Origin: Salegentibacter salarius
GTDB lineage: Bacteria > Bacteroidota > Bacteroidia > Flavobacteriales > Flavobacteriaceae
Direction: 5' to 3'
Length of the DNA: 61,301 nt
Assembly: GCF_900168265.1 (NCBI RefSeq)
Contig: NZ_FVZF01000024.1
Location: 1-61,301 of the forward strand
A program made the position numbers and the translations under genes. Positions 36,043 to 45,308 of the stretch are shown one piece after another. The notes under the pieces are model-generated. The model did no database searches. It was not told the DNA's origin and was given only the letters and a program-made list of their open reading frames with translations. The first letter of the stretch is position 1; the number at the start of each line of letters is the position of its first letter.

Positions 36043-37737
36043 TTAAGAATTCTTCCTAAAAAATGTTGCTTCATAGGTATTGCTATTCCCAACATTGTCG
36101 GTTACAATAATTTTCAACTTATTTTCGGTTTCAGTGACTACGCCATCGCTAAAATCGTGAGTTAATGTATTGTTTTTGTATTCATATTCCATCAATATGA
36201 ATTTACCATTAACTGTAGCGCGATAACTCTTAATGCCTGATAGATCATCGCTTATCTTAACCTGCAGAGTGTTGTTATTGGAGATCCACTGGCCATCATT
36301 AAAATTCGTGGGCCATATTTTTGGCGGTGTAACATCTGAAGCCAGCGTGTATTCCCCAAAAGTTCTTGTCCTGGTGGTAAAACGGTTTGCTTTTTTATAA
36401 GTGGAAGAATAATTTGGGCGATCATTATAGCCTAGCCTTGCAATAAATAATTTATCTTTTTCTTCAGCAGAATATGCACTTACATCAAAACCTATGGTAA
36501 TATTTGTATGTAGTGGAGTGTGATCGTTATGAACTTTCACTTTCTCCTCTCCAAATTCTATATCGAGGTAGGTGTCTTGGTAAAGACTTCCTTTTGGGAT
36601 ATAGATATCCATTCCGTTTGCTTCAGCAGCAAATGGCTGATTTGCCTGCGCAAAATAATCTGTTTTTTCTTCCTTTTTAGGCGGAATATCGTTGCGTTGC
36701 ATTCCCTGGATAGGAACTCTTATTATTCGCTCGTTTCCGGCAAAATCGCTCACTTTTATAGTATAATTATAATTGAGACTATCCTGAATATATAATTCTC
36801 CTTTATTGACTACATCTTCATAAAGACTTAAGGGATTTCCGTTTTCAACAAAAAGTTTCTGAACGCGTTTTTTGTTTTTGCTGTAATATTCATAATCTAT
36901 TAGTTGATTTAAATGTCGACTTTCAGCAAAAGAAAAACGTTTAAAGGGTAAAGTGAATACACGATCGCCATTTAGCTCGGCTTCAATTTGATAGACTCCG
37001 TTTCGGTTAGATGCTCCATCTTGCTGATCTACCGAGGAAACTCCGAATCCAATATTTCCGCAGGCATCAATTTCACTGGCAATATAACTACCATCTTCCA
37101 GAGGAATAAGGTTTATTTTTTGCCTGTCCCGGGAATTATTTACGTGGGCATCGGCATCTAAAGGATAAGCATATAAGCCATCTATTATCGGGGCGCGATT
37201 ATCGTTGATTTCTATTCCGAAGAGTTTTGGATTCATGGGGCGCTGGCTGCCATCGCGAATTTCAAAATGCAGGTGAGGGCCGCCACTGCCACCGGTATTC
37301 CCGCTAAAAGCGATAAGCTCATCTGCTGCTACCGGTAGTTCGCCTGCTTCAGGGAAAAGTTCTATTTCATAGGTTTCGTTAGCATATTGGCGCTTCTTTA
37401 CATAAGCTTCAATTTCAGGCGAGAATTCCTTTAAATGCGCATACACTGTGGTATAGCCGTTAGGATGCTGCACATAAAGCGCTTTTCCGTAGCCATAATG
37501 CTGAATATTGATGCGGCTAACATATCCTTTGGCCGAAGCTACTACATTTAACCCCTGTCTCTGTTGGGTTTTAATATCTAAACCACTATGAAAATGGTTA
37601 GAGCGTAATTCTCCAAAAGTTCCTGATAAAACCAAAGGTACTTCTAAGGGTTTCTGAAAATAATCTTTAGGAACATTTGACTGTGCCAGTGCTACTGTGC
37701 TAATAAATAAAAGAAAAACAGCTAAAATAGATTTCAT
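36043..37737 (-). CDS. Secreted M23 family metallopeptidase
   Basis: 564 residues with a signal peptide (residues 1-18, ending LAQS). The LytM-type domain lies near 40-170: RSNHFHSGLDIKT and HLHFEIRDG hold the zinc ligands (His, Asp, His). LytM enzymes cut peptide cross-links of peptidoglycan or act as regulators. The remaining ~380 residues are beta-rich repeats of uncertain type, with Ig-like features (DDLSGIKSYRATVNGKF). Periplasmic cell-wall remodelling is likely. Confidence 0.9.
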   Translation of the reverse strand: MKSILAVFLLFISTVALAQSNVPKDYFQKPLEVPLVLSGTFGELRSNHFHSGLDIKTQQRQGLNVVASAKGYVSRINIQHYGYGKALYVQHPNGYTTVYAHLKEFSPEIEAYVKKRQYANETYEIELFPEAGELPVAADELIAFSGNTGGSGGPHLHFEIRDGSQRPMNPKLFGIEINDNRAPIIDGLYAYPLDADAHVNNSRDRQKINLIPLEDGSYIASEIDACGNIGFGVSSVDQQDGASNRNGVYQIEAELNGDRVFTLPFKRFSFAESRHLNQLIDYEYYSKNKKRVQKLFVENGNPLSLYEDVVNKGELYIQDSLNYNYTIKVSDFAGNERIIRVPIQGMQRNDIPPKKEEKTDYFAQANQPFAAEANGMDIYIPKGSLYQDTYLDIEFGEEKVKVHNDHTPLHTNITIGFDVSAYSAEEKDKLFIARLGYNDRPNYSSTYKKANRFTTRTRTFGEYTLASDVTPPKIWPTNFNDGQWISNNNTLQVKISDDLSGIKSYRATVNGKFILMEYEYKNNTLTHDFSDGVVTETENKLKIIVTDNVGNSNTYEATFFRKNS

Positions 37738-37863
37738 ATAAAATTCTTATTTGGGGTCTAATGGGGCTGTAAAGTTAATTAAAGTTTAACCAAAAATTAA
37801 AGCCTTAGTGCTTAGAAACTTAGCAATAGTCTTGCCTATTTTTAAAAATAGACGAAAAAACAA

Positions 37864-37894
37864 TTGGCATATTAGAGTGCGAATGTTAACTTTG
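37864..37894 (+). promoter_or_regulatory. Promoter of the zap genes
   Basis: TTG at 37864-37866, 20 bases, TAACTTTG at 37887-37894. It lies 28 bp before the start of the coiled-coil gene. Confidence 0.7.
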
Positions 37895-37921
37895 TGGGGA
37901 TAAGCATTACATTTGGCTTTT

Positions 37922-38212
37922 ATGAGTGAATTGACAGAAATCGTTGATAGCCTTGAAAATAGGATTAGTAAACTGCTTCATAAATATGAGAATTTAAAGC
38001 AGATTCATAGTTCTTTAGAGGCAGAAATGACCACTGTAAAAGAAGAAAATCAAAGATTAGCCCAAAAACTGGAGGGGTCTAATCTTGAAGTTCAAAATCT
38101 TAAAGCCGCCAATGCAATGCTGGGCAGTACCGAATTCAAAACAGAGACTAAGCTTAAATTAAACAGCTTAATAAGGGAAATTGATCAATGCATTGTTCAA
38201 TTATCTGAATAA
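37922..38212 (+). CDS. Coiled-coil protein, ZapB-like, upstream of zapA
   Basis: 96 residues from the ATG at 37922 (MSELTEIVDSLENRISKLL); a longer frame begins three codons upstream. Almost wholly coiled coil with heptads through LHKYENLKQIHSSLEAEM and LEGSNLEVQNLKAANAMLG. Directly 5 bp upstream of zapA, so a division-ring partner similar to ZapB is likely, though sequence alone shows only a coiled coil. Confidence 0.72.
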   Translation: MSELTEIVDSLENRISKLLHKYENLKQIHSSLEAEMTTVKEENQRLAQKLEGSNLEVQNLKAANAMLGSTEFKTETKLKLNSLIREIDQCIVQLSE

Positions 38213-38217
38213 AATAT

Positions 38218-38511
38218 ATGGCCGATAAATTAAAAATAAAACTTTCTATTGCAGATCGTGTATATCCTTTAACTATTAATCCTCAACAGGAAGAAGGTTT
38301 ACGCAAGGCTGCCAAGAAAATTGAGGCTATGATTAAGCAATTTGAGCAAAGTTATGCCGTAAGGGATAAGCAGGATGTATTGGCGATGTGCGCCTTGCAG
38401 TTTGCCGCCCAAACCGAGCAAAAAGATATAGATAGATCTACAGATACGCTTGAAGCAGAAAATAAACTAAAATCGCTTAATGATTTGCTGCAGAAGCATT
38501 TAGTATCGTAA
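38218..38511 (+). CDS. zapA: Cell division protein ZapA
   Basis: 97-residue FtsZ-ring stabiliser. The N-terminal head has LKIKLSIADRVYPLTINPQQ and EEGLRKAAKKIEAMIKQFEQ, then VLAMCALQFAAQTEQ and a C-terminal coiled coil. Typical length. Co-transcribed with the coiled-coil gene before it. A structured RNA follows. Confidence 0.9.
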   Translation: MADKLKIKLSIADRVYPLTINPQQEEGLRKAAKKIEAMIKQFEQSYAVRDKQDVLAMCALQFAAQTEQKDIDRSTDTLEAENKLKSLNDLLQKHLVS

Positions 38512-38534
38512 ACGTTCTTTAAATAAATAAAGGT

Positions 38535-38704
38535 TACTGCCTGTATTAGTGATATTTTGATAAACTCAACAGAGATTCTTTAAAGAGGGTGAGTCTAAGT
38601 TGTAAAAGCGCGCCGCCTTAGAGCGGATTCTTGATCAGCTTGTTAGCCCTAAACTTGTTTTTATGGAGTTTTATACAAAAACCTATCTAATACAGGCTTT
38701 TTTT
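38535..38704 (+). ncRNA. ssrS: Probable 6S RNA
   Basis: The 210-bp gap between zapA and rny contains a region closed by GCCTGTATTA (38539-38548) and TAATACAGGC (38688-38697), a perfect ten-base stem, followed by a T-run. Size (about 165-170 nt), long rod-like self-complementarity, location after zapA (as in many Proteobacteria) and absence of an ORF fit 6S RNA, which sequesters the housekeeping polymerase in stationary phase. I cannot confirm the central bubble by eye. Confidence 0.62.
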
Positions 38705-38721
38705 ATACATAAATTTTAAAT

Positions 38722-40284
38722 ATGGACATATTATTAAATATAGTTATTGGATTAGTTGGTGTAGCAATAGGATTTGCAATTGCCAAACAATTGGAGCGAA
38801 AGAGAGCTTCGCAAACCATTAAAAATGCCAAGAAAACGGCAGCCAACATTCTAAAAGAAGCGAAATCTGAAGGAGAAAGTATCAAGAAAGATAAAATTCT
38901 TCAGGCTAAAGAGAAGTTCATTGAGCTAAAATCGGAACATGAGAAAGTAATCATGAACCGTGATAAGAAGATGAATGATGCCGAAAAACGCATCAGGGAT
39001 AAAGAGTCTCAGGTTTCAGGAGAACTTTCCAAAAACAAAAAACTCAACAAAGAGTTTGATGAGAAGCTGGCAGATTATAATCATCGTGTAGAATATCTAG
39101 AAAAGAAACAGGAAGAAATAGATAAACTTCATAATAGCCAAATTCAGCAATTAGAAGTGATCTCAGGCCTTTCTGCCGATGAAGCTAAAGCGCAGCTTAC
39201 AGAAGCTTTAAAAGACAGTGCGAGAACAGATGCTATGGCCTTGATTCAGGATACCGTAGAAGAAGCCAAGTTAACTGCACAGCAGGAAGCCAAGAAAATT
39301 ATTATTACTACCATCCAAAGAATAGGAACTGAGGAAGCTGTAGAGAATTGCGTTTCGGTATTTAACCTGGAAAGCGACGATGTAAAAGGTAGAATTATTG
39401 GCCGGGAAGGTAGAAACATTAGAGCTTTAGAAGCCGCTACCGGCGTTGAGATTATCGTAGATGATACCCCTGAAGCTATTATTCTTTCTTGTTTCGATTC
39501 GGTTAGAAGAGAAGTAGCTCGTTTATCGCTGCATAAACTGGTGACCGATGGTAGAATCCACCCCGCCAGAATTGAAGAAGTTGTTAAAAAGACCCGTAAG
39601 CAAATTGACGAGGAAATTATAGATATAGGTAAGCGTACCGTTATTGATCTTGGAATTCACGGTTTAAACCCTGAATTAATCAAATTAGTAGGCCGAATGA
39701 AATATCGTTCTTCTTATGGTCAAAACCTTCTGCAACACTCCAGGGAAGTCGCTAAACTTTGTGGTGTAATGGCCTCAGAGCTTGGTATAAACCCTAAACT
39801 TGCTAAACGTGCCGGATTACTCCACGATATTGGTAAAGTGCCGGAAACAGAGACTGAGATGCCTCACGCTATTCTTGGAATGCAATGGGCAGAGAAGCAC
39901 GGTGAAAAACCAGAAGTTTGTAACGCCATTGGTGCTCACCACGACGAGATTGAGATGAACTCTTTATTGTCTCCAATTGTTCAGGTTTGTGATGCGATTA
40001 GCGGTGCAAGACCGGGCGCTAGAAGACAGGTGTTAGATTCTTATATTCAACGTTTAAAAGATCTTGAAGAGATCGCTTTCGGATTTGGTGGAGTGAAAAA
40101 AGCATACGCTATCCAGGCGGGACGTGAACTACGTGTAATAGTAGAGAGCGAAAAAGTAAACGATGAAAAAGCGAATAATCTTTCTTTTGAAATTTCTCAA
40201 AAGATCCAAACCGATATGACTTATCCGGGACAGGTTAAAGTAACTGTAATTCGTGAAACCAGAGCAGTAAATATCGCGAAGTAA
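38722..40284 (+). CDS. rny: Ribonuclease Y
   Basis: 520-residue endoribonuclease that starts mRNA decay. N-terminal membrane helix ([19 protein letters not shown]), a long coiled coil (about 30-200), then KH domain ([19 protein letters not shown]) and HD domain ([10 protein letters not shown], with IGAHHDE). All catalytic residues are visible. It lies just downstream of the probable 6S RNA and ends at a strong terminator. Confidence 0.97.
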   Translation: MDILLNIVIGLVGVAIGFAIAKQLERKRASQTIKNAKKTAANILKEAKSEGESIKKDKILQAKEKFIELKSEHEKVIMNRDKKMNDAEKRIRDKESQVSGELSKNKKLNKEFDEKLADYNHRVEYLEKKQEEIDKLHNSQIQQLEVISGLSADEAKAQLTEALKDSARTDAMALIQDTVEEAKLTAQQEAKKIIITTIQRIGTEEAVENCVSVFNLESDDVKGRIIGREGRNIRALEAATGVEIIVDDTPEAIILSCFDSVRREVARLSLHKLVTDGRIHPARIEEVVKKTRKQIDEEIIDIGKRTVIDLGIHGLNPELIKLVGRMKYRSSYGQNLLQHSREVAKLCGVMASELGINPKLAKRAGLLHDIGKVPETETEMPHAILGMQWAEKHGEKPEVCNAIGAHHDEIEMNSLLSPIVQVCDAISGARPGARRQVLDSYIQRLKDLEEIAFGFGGVKKAYAIQAGRELRVIVESEKVNDEKANNLSFEISQKIQTDMTYPGQVKVTVIRETRAVNIAK

Positions 40285-40346
40285 GCAATATAATTTAATT
40301 CATAGGGCATAATTTTATAAGCCTTATGATTTGAAATAAGAACTAA

Positions 40347-40382
40347 AAAAATGCTTTAGAAGAATTTTCTAAGGCATTTTTT
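40347..40382 (+). terminator. Terminator of rny
   Basis: AAAATGCTTTAGAA pairs with TTTCTAAGGCATTTT across a short loop, followed by T residues. Confidence 0.85.
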
Positions 40383-40424
40383 GTTGCTGTATGTTTTGTA
40401 AAAAGGCTTTGTAGTTTTAACTAT

Positions 40425-41387
40425 TTAAGATTTGTAATCGTCATCATCATAGATGTTCTCGTAGGAATTACCTTGGGTAACAAAAAACTCCCCGGTTAAA
40501 TATCTAAAATGCTTATCTAATTCCGCAATTTCTTTTAGATCTGATTCATCCAGGTTTACCCCTGTACTTTGCAGGTTTTCTCTAATACGACTCTCGTTCG
40601 TAGACTTCGGAATTACGGCAGTCCCACGGGTTTCGCTCCATTTGATTAAAACCTGGCCTGCGCTGGCTCCATGTTTCTTAACGATTTTCTTTATAACCGG
40701 GTTTTCCAATAGTGAAGGTTCATCTTTAGCTTTCATTCCATCGGGTCTATCGCCGCTGCCAAGAGGGGAAAATGCAGTAACGTGAATTTTGTTCTTACTA
40801 CAAAATTCTAATAATTCATTTTGTTGAAGATAAGGGTGAAGTTCTACCTGGTTCATTTCAGGATCTTCGGTGGCTTCTTCCATTAATTCTTCCAACTTCA
40901 TCGCGCTAAAATTAGAAACACCAACGTGTTTTACCAGGCCCTGCTTCTTGGCTTCCAGCATCATATTCCAGGTTTCAATAAGTGGCGCTTCTTCTAAGGA
41001 TAAGTAGTCTTCGTCATTTTCAGGAAAACTCACATCGGGTTTAAAAGCTACCGGCCAGTGAATAAGATATAGGTCTAGATAATCTAATTGTAGGTCTTTT
41101 AAGGTTTTTTTAAGCGCAGGGATTACATCTTTCTTTTTATGTGCATTATTCCATAATTTTGAAGTAATCCAAACTTCTTCCCGTTTTATTTTTCCTTCAT
41201 TAAAAACTTCAGAAAAAGCTTCGCCTACGGCGTCTTCATTCCCATAAGTTGCTGCACAATCTATATGCCTGTACCCATTATTTAAAGCAAATTTTACAGC
41301 TTTTTTTACTTCTTCTTTTCCAGATTTCCAGGTTCCTAAACCTATGGCTGGCATTTCATCGCCATTTTTAAATTTTAGTGTTTTCAT
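40425..41387 (-). CDS. Aldo/keto reductase
   Basis: 320 residues, NADPH-dependent carbonyl reductase of the AKR superfamily. Catalytic tetrad: Asp and Tyr in HIDCAATYGNE, Lys in TSKLWNN, His in LIHWP. C-terminal cofactor loop: AVIPKSTNESRIREN. TIM-barrel length is right. Substrate unknown. Monocistronic. Confidence 0.93.
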   Translation of the reverse strand: MKTLKFKNGDEMPAIGLGTWKSGKEEVKKAVKFALNNGYRHIDCAATYGNEDAVGEAFSEVFNEGKIKREEVWITSKLWNNAHKKKDVIPALKKTLKDLQLDYLDLYLIHWPVAFKPDVSFPENDEDYLSLEEAPLIETWNMMLEAKKQGLVKHVGVSNFSAMKLEELMEEATEDPEMNQVELHPYLQQNELLEFCSKNKIHVTAFSPLGSGDRPDGMKAKDEPSLLENPVIKKIVKKHGASAGQVLIKWSETRGTAVIPKSTNESRIRENLQSTGVNLDESDLKEIAELDKHFRYLTGEFFVTQGNSYENIYDDDDYKS

Positions 41388-41512
41388 TTTTTAGGTGTTT
41401 ATAGGAAACATAGTTTCCATAGTAATTTTTTAAAATTGTTTTCATTGAAATTACTAATAAATAAAGGCAATAGGAAGATTAGAAAGCGCTTTAACCCAAC
41501 TTTAATAGCATT

Positions 41513-42409
41513 TTAGCGTCTTGGGTGAAATTGCTCTACTACTTCCCGAAGATGTTTGCGATCTACGTGCATATAGACCTCGGTAGTGGTGATACTCTCG
41601 TGTCCTAACATTTGCTGAATTGCTCTTAGATCTGCGCCGTTTTCTAATAAGTGGGTGGCAAAGGAATGACGAAAAGTATGCGGACTTATTTTCTTTTTAA
41701 TTCCGGCTTTTTCGGCTAAGCGTTTGATGATGGTAAAAATCATTGCGCGCGTAAGTTTATTTCCGCGCCGGTTTAAAAACAAGATATCTGAATCATCTTT
41801 ATTTATTTTCTGGTGGATTCTAACTTCATCTTTATAGATATTGATAAACTTTTTGGTATAATCTGAAGTTGGTACGAGGCGCTGTTTATTACCTTTCCCG
41901 GTAATTTTGATAAAGCCTTCTTCAAAATAAAGGTCAGATATCTTTAAATCGGTTAATTCGCTAACGCGCAAGCCGCAGCCATATAAAGTCTCTAAAATAG
42001 CGCGATTGCGTTCTCCTTCGGCTTTGCTTAGATCTACCGTTTCTATAAGCAGGTCTATCTCTTCAGTAGAAATGGTATCTGGGAGTTTTCGGCCTATTTT
42101 AGGAGATTCTATTAAGTCCAGGGGATTATCTTTTCGGTAATCTTCAAAGATCAGGTAATTAAAAAATCCGCGTAAGCCAGATATTATGCGCGATTGTGAG
42201 CGGGCATTGACTTCTTTAGCGATCTCATAAATAAATTGCTGAACAGTTTCTTCGGAAATTTGGGTAGGAGAGACCTTATGTTTTTTAACGTTTAAAAAGT
42301 TGATAAGTTTCACAACATCCAACCGGTAATTGGTGATGGAATTTTCTGAAAGCCCGCGTTCTATGCGTAAATAGTTGCAATAATCCTGTAGTGCTGAAGC
42401 CCATTTCAT
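41513..42409 (-). CDS. xerD: Tyrosine recombinase XerD
   Basis: 298-residue site-specific recombinase, most likely the housekeeping XerD/XerA that resolves chromosome dimers at dif. The N-terminal SAM-like domain (1-100) starts LQDYCNYLRIERGLSENS. Catalytic residues: Arg in YGCGLRVSEL (about 146), Lys in GKGNKQRLVP, HxxR in HTFRHSFATH (about 245), His in LGHESITTTE and Tyr in EVYMHVD (about 279). No dif or attachment site is visible nearby. Confidence 0.9.
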   Translation of the reverse strand: MKWASALQDYCNYLRIERGLSENSITNYRLDVVKLINFLNVKKHKVSPTQISEETVQQFIYEIAKEVNARSQSRIISGLRGFFNYLIFEDYRKDNPLDLIESPKIGRKLPDTISTEEIDLLIETVDLSKAEGERNRAILETLYGCGLRVSELTDLKISDLYFEEGFIKITGKGNKQRLVPTSDYTKKFINIYKDEVRIHQKINKDDSDILFLNRRGNKLTRAMIFTIIKRLAEKAGIKKKISPHTFRHSFATHLLENGADLRAIQQMLGHESITTTEVYMHVDRKHLREVVEQFHPRR

Positions 42410-42488
42410 ACGTTAAATATATAAACAATTCGCTTTAATCTTAGTAATACTTTAGGTTTACATAACTTTTTTTTAAGAAGGCGGTTCC

Positions 42489-42496
42489 TACATTTG
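42489..42496 (+). promoter_or_regulatory. -7 element upstream of the PorT-type gene
   Basis: TACATTTG fits TAnnTTTG, 30 bp upstream of the ATG at 42526; no good -33 element. Confidence 0.45.
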
Positions 42497-42525
42497 CGTC
42501 AGTTAAACAAACAAAAATAGAAATT

Positions 42526-43131
42526 ATGAAAAAGTCGATTTTAATTGCAGTAATTGCCGTATTAGGTTTTACATCTACAGCAAGCGCACAGGAATTTGTA
42601 TATTTTGGAGCAAAAGGTGGAGTAAGTTTCACCAACATGACTTCAGATGGATTTGAGGATGAAAAGAGTAGAACAGGTTTTCACCTTGGTTTACTATTTG
42701 AAATCCCTTTAAGTGAGCGTTTTTCTCTTCAGCCTGAGGTGCTTTATGCCACACAAGGACTTGAAGCCGATAGATCTTTTGCTGGGCAAACAGTAAACGG
42801 GGAATATCAACTGGATTATATCCAGGTACCTGTATTGGCAAAAATCTATTTAATTGATGGACTATCTATTGAAGCAGGCCCGTCTTTTAATTTCCTGGTA
42901 GAGGAAGAGTATGATTTTGAAAGCGGTATGGCTGATGCAGAATTTGATACAGAAGCCGGAAGTACTTTTGAATTTGGAGGAGCTATTGGTGCTTCATACA
43001 AATTTAACAATGGCTTTTTTGTCTCTGCAAGATACACACAAGGTTTTACCGATGTGTTTGACAGCGACAACTGGGATGATGATGCTATAAAAAATAATGG
43101 TATCCAAGCAGGGATTGGACTAATGTTCTAA
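42526..43131 (+). CDS. Outer membrane beta-barrel protein (PorT-like)
   Basis: 201 residues. Signal peptide (1-21, ending ASAQ). The mature part is an eight-strand-type barrel with alternating hydrophobics and Gly/Phe-rich turns (FGAKGGVSFTNMTSDGF, LQPEVLYATQGLEAD) and C-terminal aromatic end GIGLMF. This is the porin-family beta-barrel common in Bacteroidetes, not a classical trimeric porin. Exact role unknown. Confidence 0.85.
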   Translation: MKKSILIAVIAVLGFTSTASAQEFVYFGAKGGVSFTNMTSDGFEDEKSRTGFHLGLLFEIPLSERFSLQPEVLYATQGLEADRSFAGQTVNGEYQLDYIQVPVLAKIYLIDGLSIEAGPSFNFLVEEEYDFESGMADAEFDTEAGSTFEFGGAIGASYKFNNGFFVSARYTQGFTDVFDSDNWDDDAIKNNGIQAGIGLMF

Positions 43132-43158
43132 ATCTCTTAAAAAACATCTATGAAAATT

Positions 43159-43190
43159 AAAAGCGGAGGCCTTGGTTCTCCGCTTTTTTT
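43159..43190 (+). terminator. Terminator of the barrel gene
   Basis: AAAGCGGAG and CTCCGCTTT form a stem around GCCTTGGTT, then T-run. Confidence 0.85.
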
Positions 43191-43277
43191 ATACCTGAAA
43201 TCCTGTAATTATTTAATAGAGTGTTAGTTAATTGCTATTTGTGATATCTTTAGGTAAGTAACCAAAAATGTATAATT

Positions 43278-43772
43278 ATGAAACGACTAGTACTTATTTT
43301 TTGTTTTACACTATTAGGAACCGCTGCCTTGCAAGCTCAAAGCGGATTGCGAGTTGGTGCCAACATTGGTTTACCCGTTGGAGATATTGAAGAAGTTAGC
43401 AATTTCCAGCTCGGTGCAGATCTAGCCTATATGGTGGGCGTTGCAGACATGCTCTATGTTGGACCTAAAGTGGGTTATACCCGCTTTTTTATAGAAGATA
43501 TAGATAGTGAATTTGGCGATTTTGAAATTGATGATCCAGCATTTCTGCCAATCGCTGCTTCCGGTCGCGTTTCCTTAGTAAGAGGTTTCTTCTTTGGCGC
43601 AGATTTGGGGTATGCCGTTGGGCTTAATGATGGTAATGATGGCGGATTCTATTACAAACCGCAAGCAGGATTTAACTTCGGAAAAATTGGTCTCATACTT
43701 TCTTATACGGGAATTAGTGTAGACGGTGGTAGCTTTGACGCTATAAATTTGGGAATTGAATTTGGATTATAG
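43278..43772 (+). CDS. Small outer membrane beta-barrel protein
   Basis: 164 residues with a signal peptide (1-20, ending LQAQS). Barrel-like strands: LRVGANIGLPVGDIEEV, LYVGPKVGYTRFF, FFFGADLGYAVGLND. It ends with LGIEFGL, the type of aromatic/leucine C-terminus seen in outer membrane barrels. Probably a paralogue or distant relative of the gene upstream, though shorter. Confidence 0.78.
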   Translation: MKRLVLIFCFTLLGTAALQAQSGLRVGANIGLPVGDIEEVSNFQLGADLAYMVGVADMLYVGPKVGYTRFFIEDIDSEFGDFEIDDPAFLPIAASGRVSLVRGFFFGADLGYAVGLNDGNDGGFYYKPQAGFNFGKIGLILSYTGISVDGGSFDAINLGIEFGL

Positions 43773-43794
43773 ATACAATTAGCCAGCCAAAATT

Positions 43795-43853
43795 ACCCTT
43801 CAGAAAAATTAACCGTCTAATATGGAATGTTCGTTTTTCTGAAGGGTTTTTTA
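43795..43853 (+). terminator. Terminator with long loop
   Basis: CCCTTCAGAAAAA (43796 on) and TTTTTCTGAAGGG (43834 on) make a perfect 13-bp stem followed by TTTTTT. The 25-base loop is long for a terminator. Confidence 0.8.
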
Positions 43854-43910
43854 TGCTTTAACTATATCTTATTTTTACCTTTACGAAGATAACCAGCTAA
43901 TCGGTAAAAA

Positions 43911-44333
43911 ATGAAGATAATGATTATCAACGGTCCTAACCTTAATTTATTAGGAACCCGTGAGCCCGATACCTACGGGAATAAAAGTTTTGAAACCTAT
44001 TTTTCTGAACTTCAGTTTAAATTTAAAAATACAGAACTTTCTTATTTTCAAAGTAATATAGAAGGCGAAATCATTGATGAACTTCACAAAGCTGACCAGG
44101 ATTTTGAAGGGATCGTTTTAAACGCCGCGGCTTATACACACACCTCAATTGGAATGGCAGATGCCGTAAAAGGCATAAAAACTCCGGTAGTAGAAGTGCA
44201 TATTTCCAATACCCATGCCCGGGAAGAGTTTAGGCACAAATCTTATATCGCACCTAATGCTAAGGGAGTAATTCTTGGCTTTGGATTATTGGGTTACGAT
44301 CTGGCAATTCAGAGTTTTTTAAACGAAAAATAA
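43911..44333 (+). CDS. aroQ: Type II 3-dehydroquinate dehydratase
   Basis: Third step of the shikimate pathway. 140 residues, as usual. Active-site features: MIINGPNLNLLGTREPDTYG (Tyr and Arg), LNAAAYTHTSIGMADA (Asn and His region), VEVHISNTHAREEFRH. It precedes a small coupled ORF and the Dph6-like gene. Confidence 0.96.
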   Translation: MKIMIINGPNLNLLGTREPDTYGNKSFETYFSELQFKFKNTELSYFQSNIEGEIIDELHKADQDFEGIVLNAAAYTHTSIGMADAVKGIKTPVVEVHISNTHAREEFRHKSYIAPNAKGVILGFGLLGYDLAIQSFLNEK

Positions 44334-44343
44334 TGAAACCAGC

Positions 44344-44433
44344 ATGATGCTGGAAGCAAAAATTGGAAAGGTACAGGAAGTTGATTATAAACCTGTGATG
44401 TATTCATGCTACAGCGTTAAATTTAAAATATGA
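44344..44433 (+). CDS. 29-residue small ORF overlapping the start of the ligase gene
   Basis: MMLEAKIGKVQEVDYKPVMY and nine more residues, ending at a TGA that overlaps the ATG of the next gene by four bases (ATGA), a layout of translational coupling. It lies in the 96-bp gap after aroQ. It may be a leader peptide that couples translation or a remnant of a longer gene. A 15-base near-palindrome CCAGCATGATGCTGG covers its start. No homologue known to me. Confidence 0.4.
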   Translation: MMLEAKIGKVQEVDYKPVMYSCYSVKFKI

Positions 44434-45155
44434 AAAAGACTTATTTAAATTGGAGTAGTGGTAAAGACGCAGCTCTGGCCTTATATAAGCTTCAACAGGA
44501 TAATGAGTATTCGGTAGAAAAAATAGTGACCACGGTTAATACTGATTTCGATCGAATTTCCATGCACGGGATTAGAACCGATTTACTTATTAAACAAGCT
44601 GAAAATCTTGGTTTACCACTTCGTCAAATCAAATTACACGGGGTAGTTTCGATGGAGGAGTATAATAAGGTGATGGAAATGGAAACCAATAAACTTTTAG
44701 ATGAAGGTTTTACCCATAGTGTTTTTGGGGATATTTTCCTGGAAGATTTGAAGCGTTACCGTGAAAAACACCTGGAGGAAATTGGTTTGCAAGCAGTTTT
44801 TCCGCTTTGGAAACAAAATACAGAAAAACTCTTAGAAGAATTTATAAGGGTAGGATTCAAAGCGATTGTTGTTTGCGTAAATACCGATAAACTCGATAGA
44901 TCTTTCTGCGGAAGAATGCTGGATAAAGATTTGTTAAACGATTTACCAAAAGACGTAGATCCCTGCGGGGAAAATGGAGAATTTCACACTTTTGTTTTTG
45001 ATGGTCCAATCTTTAAAAAGCCCATCAATTTTAAAATAGGAGAGCTGGTAGAGAAATCTTATAAACCTGCTAAAGAATCGGAAGACAATTGCTTTACTGA
45101 CAATCAGAAATCCTGGGATACCGGTTTTGTGTATTGTGATTTACGCTTAAAATAA
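44430..45155 (+). CDS. Diphthine-ammonia ligase-like ATP-pyrophosphatase
   Basis: 241 residues. The adenylating PP-loop is NWSSGKDAALALYKL; the Dph6-like domain continues with HGVVSMEEYNKVMEMETN and PCGENGEFHTFVFDGPIF. In archaea and eukaryotes Dph6 amidates diphthine in EF-2; bacteria lack diphthamide, so the bacterial substrate is another amide-forming or nucleotide-ligating reaction, unknown here. Its ATG overlaps the stop of a small ORF. Confidence 0.8.
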   Translation: MKKTYLNWSSGKDAALALYKLQQDNEYSVEKIVTTVNTDFDRISMHGIRTDLLIKQAENLGLPLRQIKLHGVVSMEEYNKVMEMETNKLLDEGFTHSVFGDIFLEDLKRYREKHLEEIGLQAVFPLWKQNTEKLLEEFIRVGFKAIVVCVNTDKLDRSFCGRMLDKDLLNDLPKDVDPCGENGEFHTFVFDGPIFKKPINFKIGELVEKSYKPAKESEDNCFTDNQKSWDTGFVYCDLRLK

Positions 45156-45172
45156 GGTGTCAATAGACTTTT

Positions 45173-45247
45173 TTCCGTCAAGCTGAACTTGTTTCAGCTT
45201 CTAACATAATTTAATTTTTTCTCTGAAATTAATTCAGGATGGCGTAT
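45173..45247. repeat. Cloverleaf-like dispersed repeat, copy B
   Basis: CGTCA (45176-45180) pairs with TGGCG near 45241 (one G-U), closing AGCTGAA/TTCAGCT and CTGAA/TTCAG hairpins. It has no obvious outer stem. Orientation is opposite to copy A. Confidence 0.7.
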
Positions 45248-45252
45248 AAAAC

Positions 45253-45287
45253 AAAAATCCCCGAAACAATAATGCTTCGGGGATTTT
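45253..45287. terminator. Terminator of lpd
   Basis: AAAATCCCCGAA and TTCGGGGATTTT form a perfect 12-bp stem with a nine-base loop. It also faces the upstream dph6-like transcript. Confidence 0.85.
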
Positions 45288-45308
45288 AATTTTTAAAATA
45301 TATGCTTC

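Noticed and set aside
41513-42409. Integrase marking an integrative element
   Set aside because: The protein has all XerD features, the standard length and housekeeping neighbours (aroQ, barrel proteins). No attachment site or cargo is seen.
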